This document shows, piece after piece, positions 7,420-13,633 of a stretch of 15,220 nt of DNA. Numbering within the stretch: position 1 is the stretch's first letter; each line of letters opens with the position of its first letter. The stretch is from contig JAJFJI010000045.1 in assembly GCA_021774205.1 (NCBI GenBank), forward strand, positions 1-15,220, written 5' to 3'. The translations under genes were made by a program, and so were the position numbers. The DNA comes from Nitrosomonas sp. Its GTDB lineage: Bacteria; Pseudomonadota; Gammaproteobacteria; Burkholderiales; Nitrosomonadaceae. Below the pieces are notes generated by a model. The model was not told where the DNA came from, made no database searches, and saw only the letters and a program-made list of their open reading frames with translations.

Positions 7420-7578
7420 TTAATCACTGCCACCTTGATGTTCTTCAGGAACATTATGGTCAGGTAAAATGGTTTGCCCGTATGAGCCTTCATCGGGAGA
7501 TTCTGGTGCAGTTGGTTTGCCACAAGCAACTAACGTAAGTGTGAATAGTGCTGCGATTAGTAGCGCTGAAAGTTTCAT
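7420..7578 (-). CDS. Small lipoprotein of 52 residues
   Basis: A complete short gene with a strong ribosome-binding site (AGGAGA at 7590-7585, six bases before ATG at 7578). The product starts MKLSALLIAALFTLTLVACG: a charged N-terminus, a hydrophobic core and a lipobox LVAC with the lipid-accepting Cys19. The mature part is only 34 residues, acidic and rich in proline and glycine (KPTAPESPDEGSYG, ending HQGGSD), so it would be a small periplasm-facing lipid-anchored peptide. Its place near dapF recalls LptM (YifL), but the LKGPL motif that follows the cysteine in LptM is absent, so I do not use that name. An FNR-type box and a TATTAA sequence lie upstream with spacing suited to this gene. The function is unknown. 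Confidence 0.85.
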   Translation of the reverse strand: MKLSALLIAALFTLTLVACGKPTAPESPDEGSYGQTILPDHNVPEEHQGGSD

Positions 7579-7606
7579 TAATATTCTCCTAACTTTTGAT
7601 TTTTAA

Positions 7607-7627
7607 ATACATGTTACTAACATGTAT
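7607..7627. promoter_or_regulatory. Perfect 9-bp inverted repeat upstream of the lipoprotein gene
   Basis: ATACATGTT (7607-7615) and AACATGTAT (7619-7627) are exact inverted copies around ACT. The palindrome lies 29 bases upstream of the lipoprotein start codon and overlaps the transcription start predicted from the FNR box and the TATTAA at 7635-7630. It may be a repressor operator, or an RNA hairpin at the 5' end of the transcript. Confidence 0.5.
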
Positions 7628-7660
7628 CTTTAATACTGCCCGTAGTAGGGACATTGCTCT

Positions 7661-7674
7661 TTGACCTAGATCAA
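7661..7674. promoter_or_regulatory. FNR/ANR-type binding site
   Basis: TTGACCTAGATCAA matches the FNR-family consensus TTGAT-N4-ATCAA at 9 of 10 specified positions. Its centre is about 35 bases upstream of TATTAA on the minus strand (7635-7630), close to the -41.5 placement of activator sites at class II FNR promoters. It therefore most likely serves the lipoprotein gene. It lies 164 bases from the metK start codon, and about 133 bases upstream of the candidate metK -10. Confidence 0.6.
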
Positions 7675-7769
7675 ACTTAGCAATAATTTTTCAAATCAAT
7701 GGATTTAATGGCTTGTTTTGTGAAGTGGTGACAATTTGGCTGACTAAACATAGAAGATTTATGCCGTAT

Positions 7770-7798
7770 TTCTTAAGTCAGCGGTAATTTGATACAAT
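7770..7798 (+). promoter_or_regulatory. Candidate metK promoter
   Basis: TTCTTA (7770-7775) and TACAAT (7793-7798) have a 17-base spacer, and TG at 7790-7791 makes it an extended -10 promoter. The predicted start is near 7805, directly before eight T residues (7806-7813). GCTGACT (7739-7745) and AGTCAGC (7776-7782) form an inverted pair overlapping the -35 and spacer and could be an operator. Confidence 0.55.
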
Positions 7799-7831
7799 AG
7801 AAGTCTTTTTTTTAAATTCAATTGGCTAAAT

Positions 7832-8995
7832 ATGAGTGATTTTCTTTTTACTTCAGAATCAGTTTCCGAGGGGCACCCGGATAAAGTGTCTGACCAGATT
7901 TCAGATGCAGTTTTAGATGCAATCTTGACCCAAGATAAAAATTCACGTGTCGCTTGTGAAACAATGTGCAGCACAGGGTTAATTGTTTTGTCAGGTGAAA
8001 TTACCACGCATGCCACGGTGGATTACAATGTTATCGCACGAGAAACAGTCCAAAAAATAGGGTATACCAGCTCTGAAATTGGCTTTGACGCCACAACTTG
8101 TGCGGTACTAACTGCTTTTAATAAGCAATCGCCTGATATTGCACAAGGAGTTGACCGTTCAGAAGAAGATGAAATGGACCAGGGCGCTGGTGACCAAGGC
8201 CTCATGTTTGGCTACGCTTGCGACGAAACGCCGCAATTGATGCCAATGCCAATATTTTATGCCCATCGACTGGTGGAACGACAAGCGGAATTGAGAAAAA
8301 GTGGGCGGTTAAGCTGGTTGCGGCCTGACGCAAAATCTCAGGTATCTGTCCAGTATCGGGACGGTAAGCCACAGCGTATAGATACCGTCGTGATTTCTAC
8401 GCAGCATGATCCCGATATTTCTCATGCTGACCTGACAGAAGCGGTCATTGAAGAAATTATTAAACCAATACTGCCAAAAGAAATGATGAATGAGCAAACT
8501 AATTACTTGGTAAACCCTACAGGTCGCTTTGTCGTGGGTGGTCCCATGGGAGACTGTGGATTGACTGGCCGTAAAATCATCGTCGATACTTATGGTGGAA
8601 CCGCGCATCACGGTGGCGGCGCTTTTTCTGGTAAAGATCCATCGAAGGTGGATCGGTCAGCTGCATACGCCGGGCGATATGTGGCGAAAAATATTGTCGC
8701 TGCGGGTATCGCATCCAAATGTGAAGTTCAGGTGGCTTATGCGATTGGAGTTGCCCGTCCAGTTTCTGTAATGGTAGAAACCTTTGGTACTGGTAAGATT
8801 TCTGATGAAAAAATTATTCAATTGATTGAAGAACATTTTGATCTGCGTCCTCGCGCCATTATTCATTCACTAGACTTATTACGTCCGATCTACGCGAAAA
8901 CTGCTGCTCATGGACACTTTGGACGAGAAGACGCGGAGTTTACCTGGGAAGCGACCAATAAGGCGCAAGAGCTTCGCGCTGCAGCAGGTATCTAA
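7832..8995 (+). CDS. metK: S-adenosylmethionine synthetase (methionine adenosyltransferase)
   Basis: MetK makes S-adenosylmethionine from methionine and ATP in the cytoplasm, the entry point of the methyl cycle completed by AhcY and MetF encoded downstream. The 387-residue protein is close to the 384 of E. coli. Landmarks are SEGHPDK (12-18), with the catalytic His and Lys, the ATP-binding hexapeptide GAGDQG (118-123), and the P-loop-like GGGAFSGKD (261-269). The C-terminus FTWEATNKAQELRAAAG is intact. The start ATG at 7832 matches the family (MSDFLFTSESVSEGHPDK), but no Shine-Dalgarno sequence precedes it. The predicted leader is only about 27 bases. After the stop, a 5-bp hairpin at 9006-9019 without a T run is at best a weak terminator, so read-through into ahcY is possible. 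Confidence 0.98.
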   Translation: MSDFLFTSESVSEGHPDKVSDQISDAVLDAILTQDKNSRVACETMCSTGLIVLSGEITTHATVDYNVIARETVQKIGYTSSEIGFDATTCAVLTAFNKQSPDIAQGVDRSEEDEMDQGAGDQGLMFGYACDETPQLMPMPIFYAHRLVERQAELRKSGRLSWLRPDAKSQVSVQYRDGKPQRIDTVVISTQHDPDISHADLTEAVIEEIIKPILPKEMMNEQTNYLVNPTGRFVVGGPMGDCGLTGRKIIVDTYGGTAHHGGGAFSGKDPSKVDRSAAYAGRYVAKNIVAAGIASKCEVQVAYAIGVARPVSVMVETFGTGKISDEKIIQLIEEHFDLRPRAIIHSLDLLRPIYAKTAAHGHFGREDAEFTWEATNKAQELRAAAGI

Positions 8996-9046
8996 CCTTG
9001 TTTGATGCCACGATTGGCACCTAGATATATTTTAAGTTTTAATTCT

Positions 9047-9120
9047 CTCATATTGAGGAGCGCTGCAGCGGTCATTAATCCGCGAGGCTCAATATGAGGG
9101 TATCGTAACAACGGCGCTTG
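9047..9120 (+). ncRNA. S-adenosylhomocysteine (SAH) riboswitch controlling ahcY
   Basis: This stretch matches the SAH riboswitch found upstream of ahcY in beta- and gammaproteobacteria. P1 is an 11-bp perfect stem (9047-9057 with 9088-9098). The conserved core GAGGAGCGCTGCAGC follows (from 9055), then P2 (GCGG 9068-9071 with CCGC 9080-9083), GAGGCTC before and into the 3' strand of P1, and the conserved AACGGCGCT (9110-9118). AGCGC (9059-9063) can pair with GCGCT (9114-9118) as the pseudoknot. Such switches turn expression on when SAH accumulates, which suits an enzyme that removes SAH. The ribosome-binding site AGGAG (9131-9135) lies 11 bases past the motif, so control of translation initiation is plausible. 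Confidence 0.93.
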
Positions 9121-9142
9121 TTTCTGTATTAGGAGTAAATTT

Positions 9143-10576
9143 ATGAACGCTGTGCTTAGTCCAAATGATATGAATTTTACCGATTGTAAAGTTGCCGATA
9201 TGTCTCAAGCAGAATGGGGACGCAAAGAAATCGCCATAGCAGAAACTGAAATGCCTGGATTAATGGCGTTGCGCGAAGAATTCGCTGGCCAGAAACCCCT
9301 GGCGGGCGCGCGTATTGCGGGTTCTTTGCATATGACTATACAAACTGCTGTACTCATTGAAACATTAGTTGCACTGGGTGCAGAAGTGCGTTGGGCTTCG
9401 TGCAATATCTACTCAACACAGGATCATGCGGCCGCTGCAATTGCTGTAAAAAAAATTCCCGTCTTTGCCTATAAAGGTGAATCACTAGAAGATTATTGGG
9501 AATATGCGCACCAGATATTTGAATGGCAGGTTGATGGTAAGCCTGGAAACGCAAATATGATTTTGGATGATGGTGGTGATGCGACCTTACTGCTGATTCT
9601 TGGCAGTCGGGCAGAAAAAGACCAATCGGTTATTGCGAGTCCTGGAAACGAAGAAGAGCAAGCATTATTTGCATCCATCAAAAAAAGATTGGCTGAGCAA
9701 CCTAATTGGTATTCAAAAAACCTTGTGGCTATTCGTGGAGTAACCGAGGAAACAACAACAGGTGTTCATCGTTTGTATGAAATGCAAAAAAATGGCGAGT
9801 TGCCATTTCCTGCGTTTAATGTAAACGATTCCGTTACCAAGTCAAAATTTGATAATCTTTATGGCTGCCGCGAATCTTTGGTGGATGGAATCAAGCGTGC
9901 AACGGATGTTATGATCGCAGGAAAAGTTGCATTGGTTTGCGGTTATGGTGATGTCGGTAAAGGCTGTGCGCAATCCTTACGTGGTTTGGGTGCGACAGTA
10001 TGGATTACTGAAATTGATCCGATTTGCGCGTTGCAGGCTGCAATGGAAGGATACCGAGTCGTCACCATGGACGAAATTTGTGATCAAGTTGATATTTTTG
10101 TAACTGCTACAGGTAATCTTCGGGTCATATCGCATGATCATATGTTGAGAATGAAAGATCAAGCGATCGTTTGTAACATTGGTCATTTTGATTCTGAGAT
10201 CGATATTGCATCCGTTCAGAAATATCAATGGGAGAATATTAAACCGCAGGTTGATCATGTTATTTTTCCAAATGGAAATCGAATTATTGTATTGGCGCAG
10301 GGCAGGCTGGTAAATCTTGGTTGCGCAACCGGACATCCTTCATTTGTGATGTCCAGTTCATTTGCTAACCAAGTACTCGCACAAATGGAGCTTTGGCAAC
10401 GGGGTGAAAATTACCAGAACAATGTTTATGTGCTACCAAAGCACCTAGACGAGAAAGTTGCCCGATTGCATCTTGGAAAACTTGGCGCAATGCTGACGGA
10501 GCTTACGGATGAGCAAGCACTCTATCTGAATTTGGATAAACACGGTCCTTATAAGCCTGAAATGTATCGTTATTAA
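9143..10576 (+). CDS. ahcY: Adenosylhomocysteinase (SAH hydrolase)
   Basis: AhcY splits SAH, the inhibitory by-product of methyltransferases, into adenosine and homocysteine through an NAD-dependent oxidation-reduction cycle in the cytoplasm. The protein has 477 residues: the bacterial long form, with an insert of about 40 residues (roughly 150-190, including IASPGNEEEQALF) compared with the animal enzyme. Key features are LHMTIQTAVLIETL (62-75), DDGGDATL, the substrate/closure segment NDSVTKSKFDNLYGC (228-242), the NAD-binding GYGDVGKG (267-274), NIGHFD, GHPSFVMSSSF and the C-terminal KPEMYRY, whose Lys and Tyr reach into the neighbouring subunit's NAD site. The start ATG has AGGAG seven bases upstream. 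The gene is controlled by the SAH riboswitch just before it. metF follows after 293 bases. Confidence 0.98.
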   Translation: MNAVLSPNDMNFTDCKVADMSQAEWGRKEIAIAETEMPGLMALREEFAGQKPLAGARIAGSLHMTIQTAVLIETLVALGAEVRWASCNIYSTQDHAAAAIAVKKIPVFAYKGESLEDYWEYAHQIFEWQVDGKPGNANMILDDGGDATLLLILGSRAEKDQSVIASPGNEEEQALFASIKKRLAEQPNWYSKNLVAIRGVTEETTTGVHRLYEMQKNGELPFPAFNVNDSVTKSKFDNLYGCRESLVDGIKRATDVMIAGKVALVCGYGDVGKGCAQSLRGLGATVWITEIDPICALQAAMEGYRVVTMDEICDQVDIFVTATGNLRVISHDHMLRMKDQAIVCNIGHFDSEIDIASVQKYQWENIKPQVDHVIFPNGNRIIVLAQGRLVNLGCATGHPSFVMSSSFANQVLAQMELWQRGENYQNNVYVLPKHLDEKVARLHLGKLGAMLTELTDEQALYLNLDKHGPYKPEMYRY

Positions 10577-10622
10577 TAAACTGGACTGCACGCTATTGTA
10601 GGAGAGATGCGCAAGAAAGTGT

Positions 10623-10679
10623 TTTCGGCTGGTCACTGTTTGAATTTAGTTGGTAATTGTCAATAGTGGTGAGCCGAAA
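10623..10679 (+). ncRNA. Extended hairpin between ahcY and metF, unknown role
   Basis: TTTCGGCT (10623-10630) pairs exactly with AGCCGAAA (10672-10679). After a 3x3 internal loop, CACT (10634-10637) pairs with AGTG (10665-10668), and after another small loop TTGA (10640-10643) pairs with TCAA (10660-10663). It is not followed by a T run, so it is not a standard intrinsic terminator. It could be a processing or stability element at the 3' end of ahcY mRNA, or part of a leader for metF. A 19-codon frame at 10607-10666 overlaps it, with GGAG only two bases before its ATG. Confidence 0.4.
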
Positions 10680-10793
10680 TGGCGCTGACTTGTTATATAT
10701 ATTAAACGGGAACTACGCTGATGGTTGGTTTTTGTCGAAATTATATTCAGCATCTTTAGCTGCGCTTCATTACAGAACTTTCGCAACGTAGCC

Positions 10794-10802
10794 TGCTATA
10801 CT
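10794..10802 (+). promoter_or_regulatory. Candidate extended -10 promoter for metF
   Basis: TGCTATACT is an extended -10 element (TGnTATACT) 67 bases before the metF start codon. No good -35 is visible, as is common for extended -10 promoters. It suggests metF can be transcribed independently of ahcY. Apart from this and the hairpin at 10623-10679, the 293-base gap holds no gene that I can support. Confidence 0.4.
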
Positions 10803-10869
10803 TGTGGGATTCTTCAATCAATGCAATCAAATCTACAATAGATGTGCGCGCAATAATACCTAACCTTTA

Positions 10870-11733
10870 ATGGCGCTGAATATTAAAATGGAATCACAAA
10901 AAGATTTTGTTCCCACTTTTAGTTTTGAGCTTTTCCCGCCACAAACACCGGGAGGCGTTGACAAATTACGTTTAACCCGTAAGCAACTAGCACAGTTCAA
11001 TCCGAAATATTTTTCGGTGACGTTTGGTGCGGGGGGTTCTACTCGTGACAAAACACTTGAAACCGTACTTGAGATCCAGGCCGAAGAACTCGATGCGGCG
11101 CCTCATTTGTCTTGTATTGGCTCGACGCAAGAAAATATTCGGGCGATACTGGAAAAATACCGGGATAGTGGTATCCAACGTATTATCGCGTTACGAGGTG
11201 ATTTGCCTTCGGGTATGGCGCAGCCAGGTGAGTTTCGTTACGCTAATGAGTTGGTTTCTTTTATTCGTAAAGAGTTTGGGGATACGTTCCATATTGAAGT
11301 TGCCGCTTATCCAGAGTATCACCCCCAGTCTAGTTCTCCGCAAAAAGATTTAATAAACTTCAAGCGGAAAGTGGAAGCAGGTGCAGATTCAGCCATAACA
11401 CAGTATTTTTATAATGCAGATGCTTATTTCCATTTTGTCGATGCTTGTGAGACGGCCGGCTTGAAAATTCCTATTGTGCCTGGAATTATGCCTATCAATA
11501 AGTTTTCACAGCTCGTTAGGTTTTCAGATGCCTGTGGTGCAGAAATTCCTCGCTGGGTTCGAAAAAAACTGGAGGGTTATGGTGATGATGCTGACTCAAT
11601 TCATGCTTTTGGATTAGACATTGTGACAGATTTGTGCGAACGGTTACTTAGTGCTGGCGCACCAGGCTTGCATTTTTATACGATGAATTCAGCAAAATTA
11701 ACTACTGCCGTTTGGCGGCGACTAGGAATATAA
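10870..11733 (+). CDS. metF: 5,10-methylenetetrahydrofolate reductase
   Basis: MetF is a FAD-dependent TIM-barrel enzyme that reduces 5,10-methylenetetrahydrofolate to the 5-methyl form used to remethylate homocysteine, thereby regenerating methionine for MetK. The 287-residue length fits the bacterial family (about 296 in E. coli). Landmarks are SFELFPP (18-24), with the conserved catalytic Glu20, VTFGAGGST (50-58), the FAD-site ALRGDLP (107-113) with Asp111, AAYPEYHP, and VPGIMPI, and the C-terminal GAPGLHFYTMN is present. Two ATGs, at 10870 and 10888, are possible. Neither has a Shine-Dalgarno sequence, and I keep the first as the conventional choice. The sequence AATGGCGCTGA that spans the start is duplicated at 10678-10688. 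Confidence 0.97.
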   Translation: MALNIKMESQKDFVPTFSFELFPPQTPGGVDKLRLTRKQLAQFNPKYFSVTFGAGGSTRDKTLETVLEIQAEELDAAPHLSCIGSTQENIRAILEKYRDSGIQRIIALRGDLPSGMAQPGEFRYANELVSFIRKEFGDTFHIEVAAYPEYHPQSSSPQKDLINFKRKVEAGADSAITQYFYNADAYFHFVDACETAGLKIPIVPGIMPINKFSQLVRFSDACGAEIPRWVRKKLEGYGDDADSIHAFGLDIVTDLCERLLSAGAPGLHFYTMNSAKLTTAVWRRLGI

Positions 11734-11761
11734 TTTGACGATTATTTGCTTGTCACATTGT

Positions 11762-11783
11762 TTGGCGTCATAACCGACGCTAA
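11762..11783 (+). terminator. Possible terminator hairpin after metF
   Basis: TTGGCGTC (11762-11769) can pair with GACGCTAA (11776-11783) over eight positions, including one G-U, around a six-base loop, 28 bases after the metF stop. No T run follows, so it may stabilise or process the mRNA end rather than terminate transcription by itself. Confidence 0.35.
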
Positions 11784-11849
11784 CCATGCGCATATATGTG
11801 AAAATTTAGTAACTTTCAGCTTATGCCTAACATTCGCCATTTCGGTGTT

Positions 11850-11887
11850 ACAAAATGGTCATTGTCACGTGTAAACTCACATTTTGT
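11850..11887. repeat. 8-bp inverted repeat upstream of the membrane-protein gene
   Basis: ACAAAATG (11850-11857) and CATTTTGT (11880-11887) are exact inverted copies. The 22-base interval contains the palindrome CACGTG. The position, about 100 bases before the start at 11989, would suit an operator or an RNA hairpin. No function can be assigned, and the rest of the 255-base gap holds no gene. Confidence 0.35.
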
Positions 11888-11988
11888 GCCTTGAACTGAC
11901 AAATTCTGGGTAATCTGAACCGTTCCTGTGATGTACTGAAGTAGTTGCAAAATTTAACGATAGTATTAAACGGATAAGGGTTGTAGCA

Positions 11989-12663
11989 ATGGATGAAACA
12001 AAAATAGATTCAGAAAATGAAGTAAAAATAGATTCAAAAATATCGATAGAAGCTGCTTGTGTTCAGCATGGTAGAGAGATTATGGATACCCAGCTTGCGC
12101 TTATCAAAGATAAAGGCTATGACTTTGCACCGCAATTTCAAGAAATGACCATTCATTTGTATTTGCTTGGAGTAATTTGGCGATTTGCAGAAGGATTGGA
12201 TAAGCAAAAAAATGCGCGTGAACATGCGTTTGCAGCAATATATTCAATGCTTGTCAGTGATGGCATGCATGAAAAAAATGTACAAAAACGCATTGAATTT
12301 CTGAGAAAAATGTCTCGTTTGGAAGATGATAGCAATGCACATGCAGTAGAGGCTGGTTATCATTCGGAATCAGGTGACAATAGTCTTGACGAGTTACTCG
12401 ATCATTATATTGATGAGGTTCGTGTTTCCGGTGCATTTTGGCGGCTTTATGAACGCATAAAAAAAACCATACTTTATGGTGGCTTACTGGTCGCCTTTAT
12501 TGCCATTTGGTTTGTTACGCTTTTCCTGCCCGGAAATAGCACGATTACCATTTTTGCCGTGGGACTACTCGCGGCCACTATTTTTGTTATACCTGTATTC
12601 TTAGTTGGTTTGTTGATTTATCGATTTAAGATTAAGAAAGCGAAGCCTTCGTCTTCTCCATAA
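11989..12663 (+). CDS. Unrecognised two-helix inner-membrane protein
   Basis: I do not recognise this 224-residue protein. The first 155 residues are soluble, helical and charged, starting with a short repeat (KIDSENEVKIDSK) and including IHLYLLGVIWRFAEGLDKQKNAREHAFAAIYSMLVSDGM. Two hydrophobic segments follow, about residues 160-180 and 185-212, joined by a short turn (PGNST). Positively charged flanks (RIKK before the first, RFKIKKAK after the second) predict that both ends face the cytoplasm, so the protein would be a cytoplasmic domain tethered by a membrane hairpin. There is no signal peptide and no catalytic motif that I can name. Ribosome binding is supported by AAGGG eight bases before the ATG. 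It lies between metF and folD on the same strand; that placement alone does not show a folate role. Confidence 0.85.
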   Translation: MDETKIDSENEVKIDSKISIEAACVQHGREIMDTQLALIKDKGYDFAPQFQEMTIHLYLLGVIWRFAEGLDKQKNAREHAFAAIYSMLVSDGMHEKNVQKRIEFLRKMSRLEDDSNAHAVEAGYHSESGDNSLDELLDHYIDEVRVSGAFWRLYERIKKTILYGGLLVAFIAIWFVTLFLPGNSTITIFAVGLLAATIFVIPVFLVGLLIYRFKIKKAKPSSSP

Positions 12664-12675
12664 TTATTGGCATAG

Positions 12676-12695
12676 CCTTAACCTTAACCTTAACC
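12676..12695 (+). repeat. Three tandem CCTTAA hexamers
   Basis: The hexamer CCTTAA is repeated three times without error at 12676-12693 and followed by CC, in the 70-base gap before folD. A fourth isolated copy (CCTTAA) lies at about 12704-12709. It is too short to call functional and may be a replication-slippage product. Confidence 0.6.
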
Positions 12696-12733
12696 ATGTT
12701 TACTCCTTAAATAGATAACTAACCTCGGAAATA

Positions 12734-13594
12734 ATGGGCGCTAACATCATAGATGGTAATGCGATAGCAAGAGAAGTTCGTGCTGAACTAAGAACGCGCA
12801 CCGAAAGCCTCGAAAAATGCGGTATAAAGCCTGGTCTGGCTGTAATTATTGTTGGTGACGATCCTGCCTCAACGATCTATGTGCGCAATAAGGTCAAGGC
12901 GTGTAGTGAGGTTGGGATTCACTCGGAAGTGCATAATTTCCCGAAGGATGCAGAACAGGATGAGGTGCAGCGTTGTATTCGGGAATTGAATGAGAGCCCA
13001 TTAATTCATGGAATTTTGGTGCAATTGCCATTACCCCAACATTTTGAAGCAAACCGGGTCATGACATCCATTGCCGTTGAAAAAGATGTGGATGGTTTTC
13101 ATCTTTGTAATGTAGGCGCGTTGGTAACGGGGAATACTGTATTTTCGCCCTGTACGCCATATGGTGTAATGATTATGCTTAATAAAAATCATATTCCGAT
13201 AGAGGGTAAGCATGCAGTCATGGTAGGGCGCAGCAATATTGTTGGCAAGCCAATGGCATTGATGCTTTTGGCCAAGGGCGCAACAGTTACTATTTGTTCA
13301 TCTAAAACCCGAGATCTGGCTACGCATACGAAAAGCGCGGATATTCTGGTCGTTGCTACCGGAATACCACGGATGATTAGTGTGGGAATGGTAAAACCCG
13401 GTGCTACCGTGGTTGATGTTGGAATAAATCGTTTGCCGGATGGGAAACTTGTTGGTGATGTAGACTTTGAGTCAGTTAAAGAAAAGGCTGGTTTCATTAC
13501 GCCAGTTCCTGGCGGTGTTGGTCCAATGACGATAACCATGTTGCTTTGTAATACTATTGAGGCGGCTGAACGTGCGCATGATGTTACTAAATAA
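12734..13594 (+). CDS. folD: Bifunctional methylenetetrahydrofolate dehydrogenase/methenyltetrahydrofolate cyclohydrolase
   Basis: FolD interconverts 5,10-methylene-, 5,10-methenyl- and 10-formyl-tetrahydrofolate with NADP in the cytoplasm, linking the methylene pool used by ThyA and MetF to purine synthesis and initiator-tRNA formylation. The 286-residue length is normal. The cyclohydrolase residues are visible: Tyr49 and Lys53 in STIYVRNKVKAC, Gln97 in GILVQLPLP and Asp120 in KDVDGF. The NADP-binding segment VGRSNIVGKP (164-173) and the C-terminal signature PVPGGVGPMT (257-266) are intact. GGAA five bases before ATG 12734 is a modest ribosome-binding site. aceE starts 39 bases after the stop with no visible terminator between, so the two may be co-transcribed. 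Confidence 0.97.
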   Translation: MGANIIDGNAIAREVRAELRTRTESLEKCGIKPGLAVIIVGDDPASTIYVRNKVKACSEVGIHSEVHNFPKDAEQDEVQRCIRELNESPLIHGILVQLPLPQHFEANRVMTSIAVEKDVDGFHLCNVGALVTGNTVFSPCTPYGVMIMLNKNHIPIEGKHAVMVGRSNIVGKPMALMLLAKGATVTICSSKTRDLATHTKSADILVVATGIPRMISVGMVKPGATVVDVGINRLPDGKLVGDVDFESVKEKAGFITPVPGGVGPMTITMLLCNTIEAAERAHDVTK

Positions 13595-13633
13595 TTGGAT
13601 GTTAACTTAATAATAATTTTTCTAGTATAGGCT

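Noticed and set aside
7420..7578. Naming the small lipoprotein LptM (YifL)
   Set aside because: Location near dapF and the lipobox fit, but the LKGPL motif that follows the cysteine in LptM is missing, and 538 bases separate it from dapF.
9006..9019. TGCCA/TGGCA hairpin after metK as an intrinsic terminator
   Set aside because: The stem has five base pairs and no immediate T run, so it is insufficient as a terminator call.
9977..10336. 119-codon minus-strand frame
   Set aside because: It lies entirely inside ahcY, antisense to the strongly conserved NAD-binding region, and resembles no protein; it is a coding shadow.
10607..10666. 19-codon frame MRKKVFSAGHCLNLVGNCQ between ahcY and metF
   Set aside because: GGAG is only two bases from the ATG, too close for normal initiation, and most of the frame lies within the hairpin at 10623-10679. 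It is mentioned only as an overlap.
12676..12695. CCTTAA tandem repeat as a telomere-like or CRISPR-like array
   Set aside because: Three copies of a hexamer without spacers are far too few; simple slippage explains it.
13189..13539. 116-codon minus-strand frame
   Set aside because: It is the complement of the conserved C-terminal half of folD and has no ribosome-binding site or recognisable domain.
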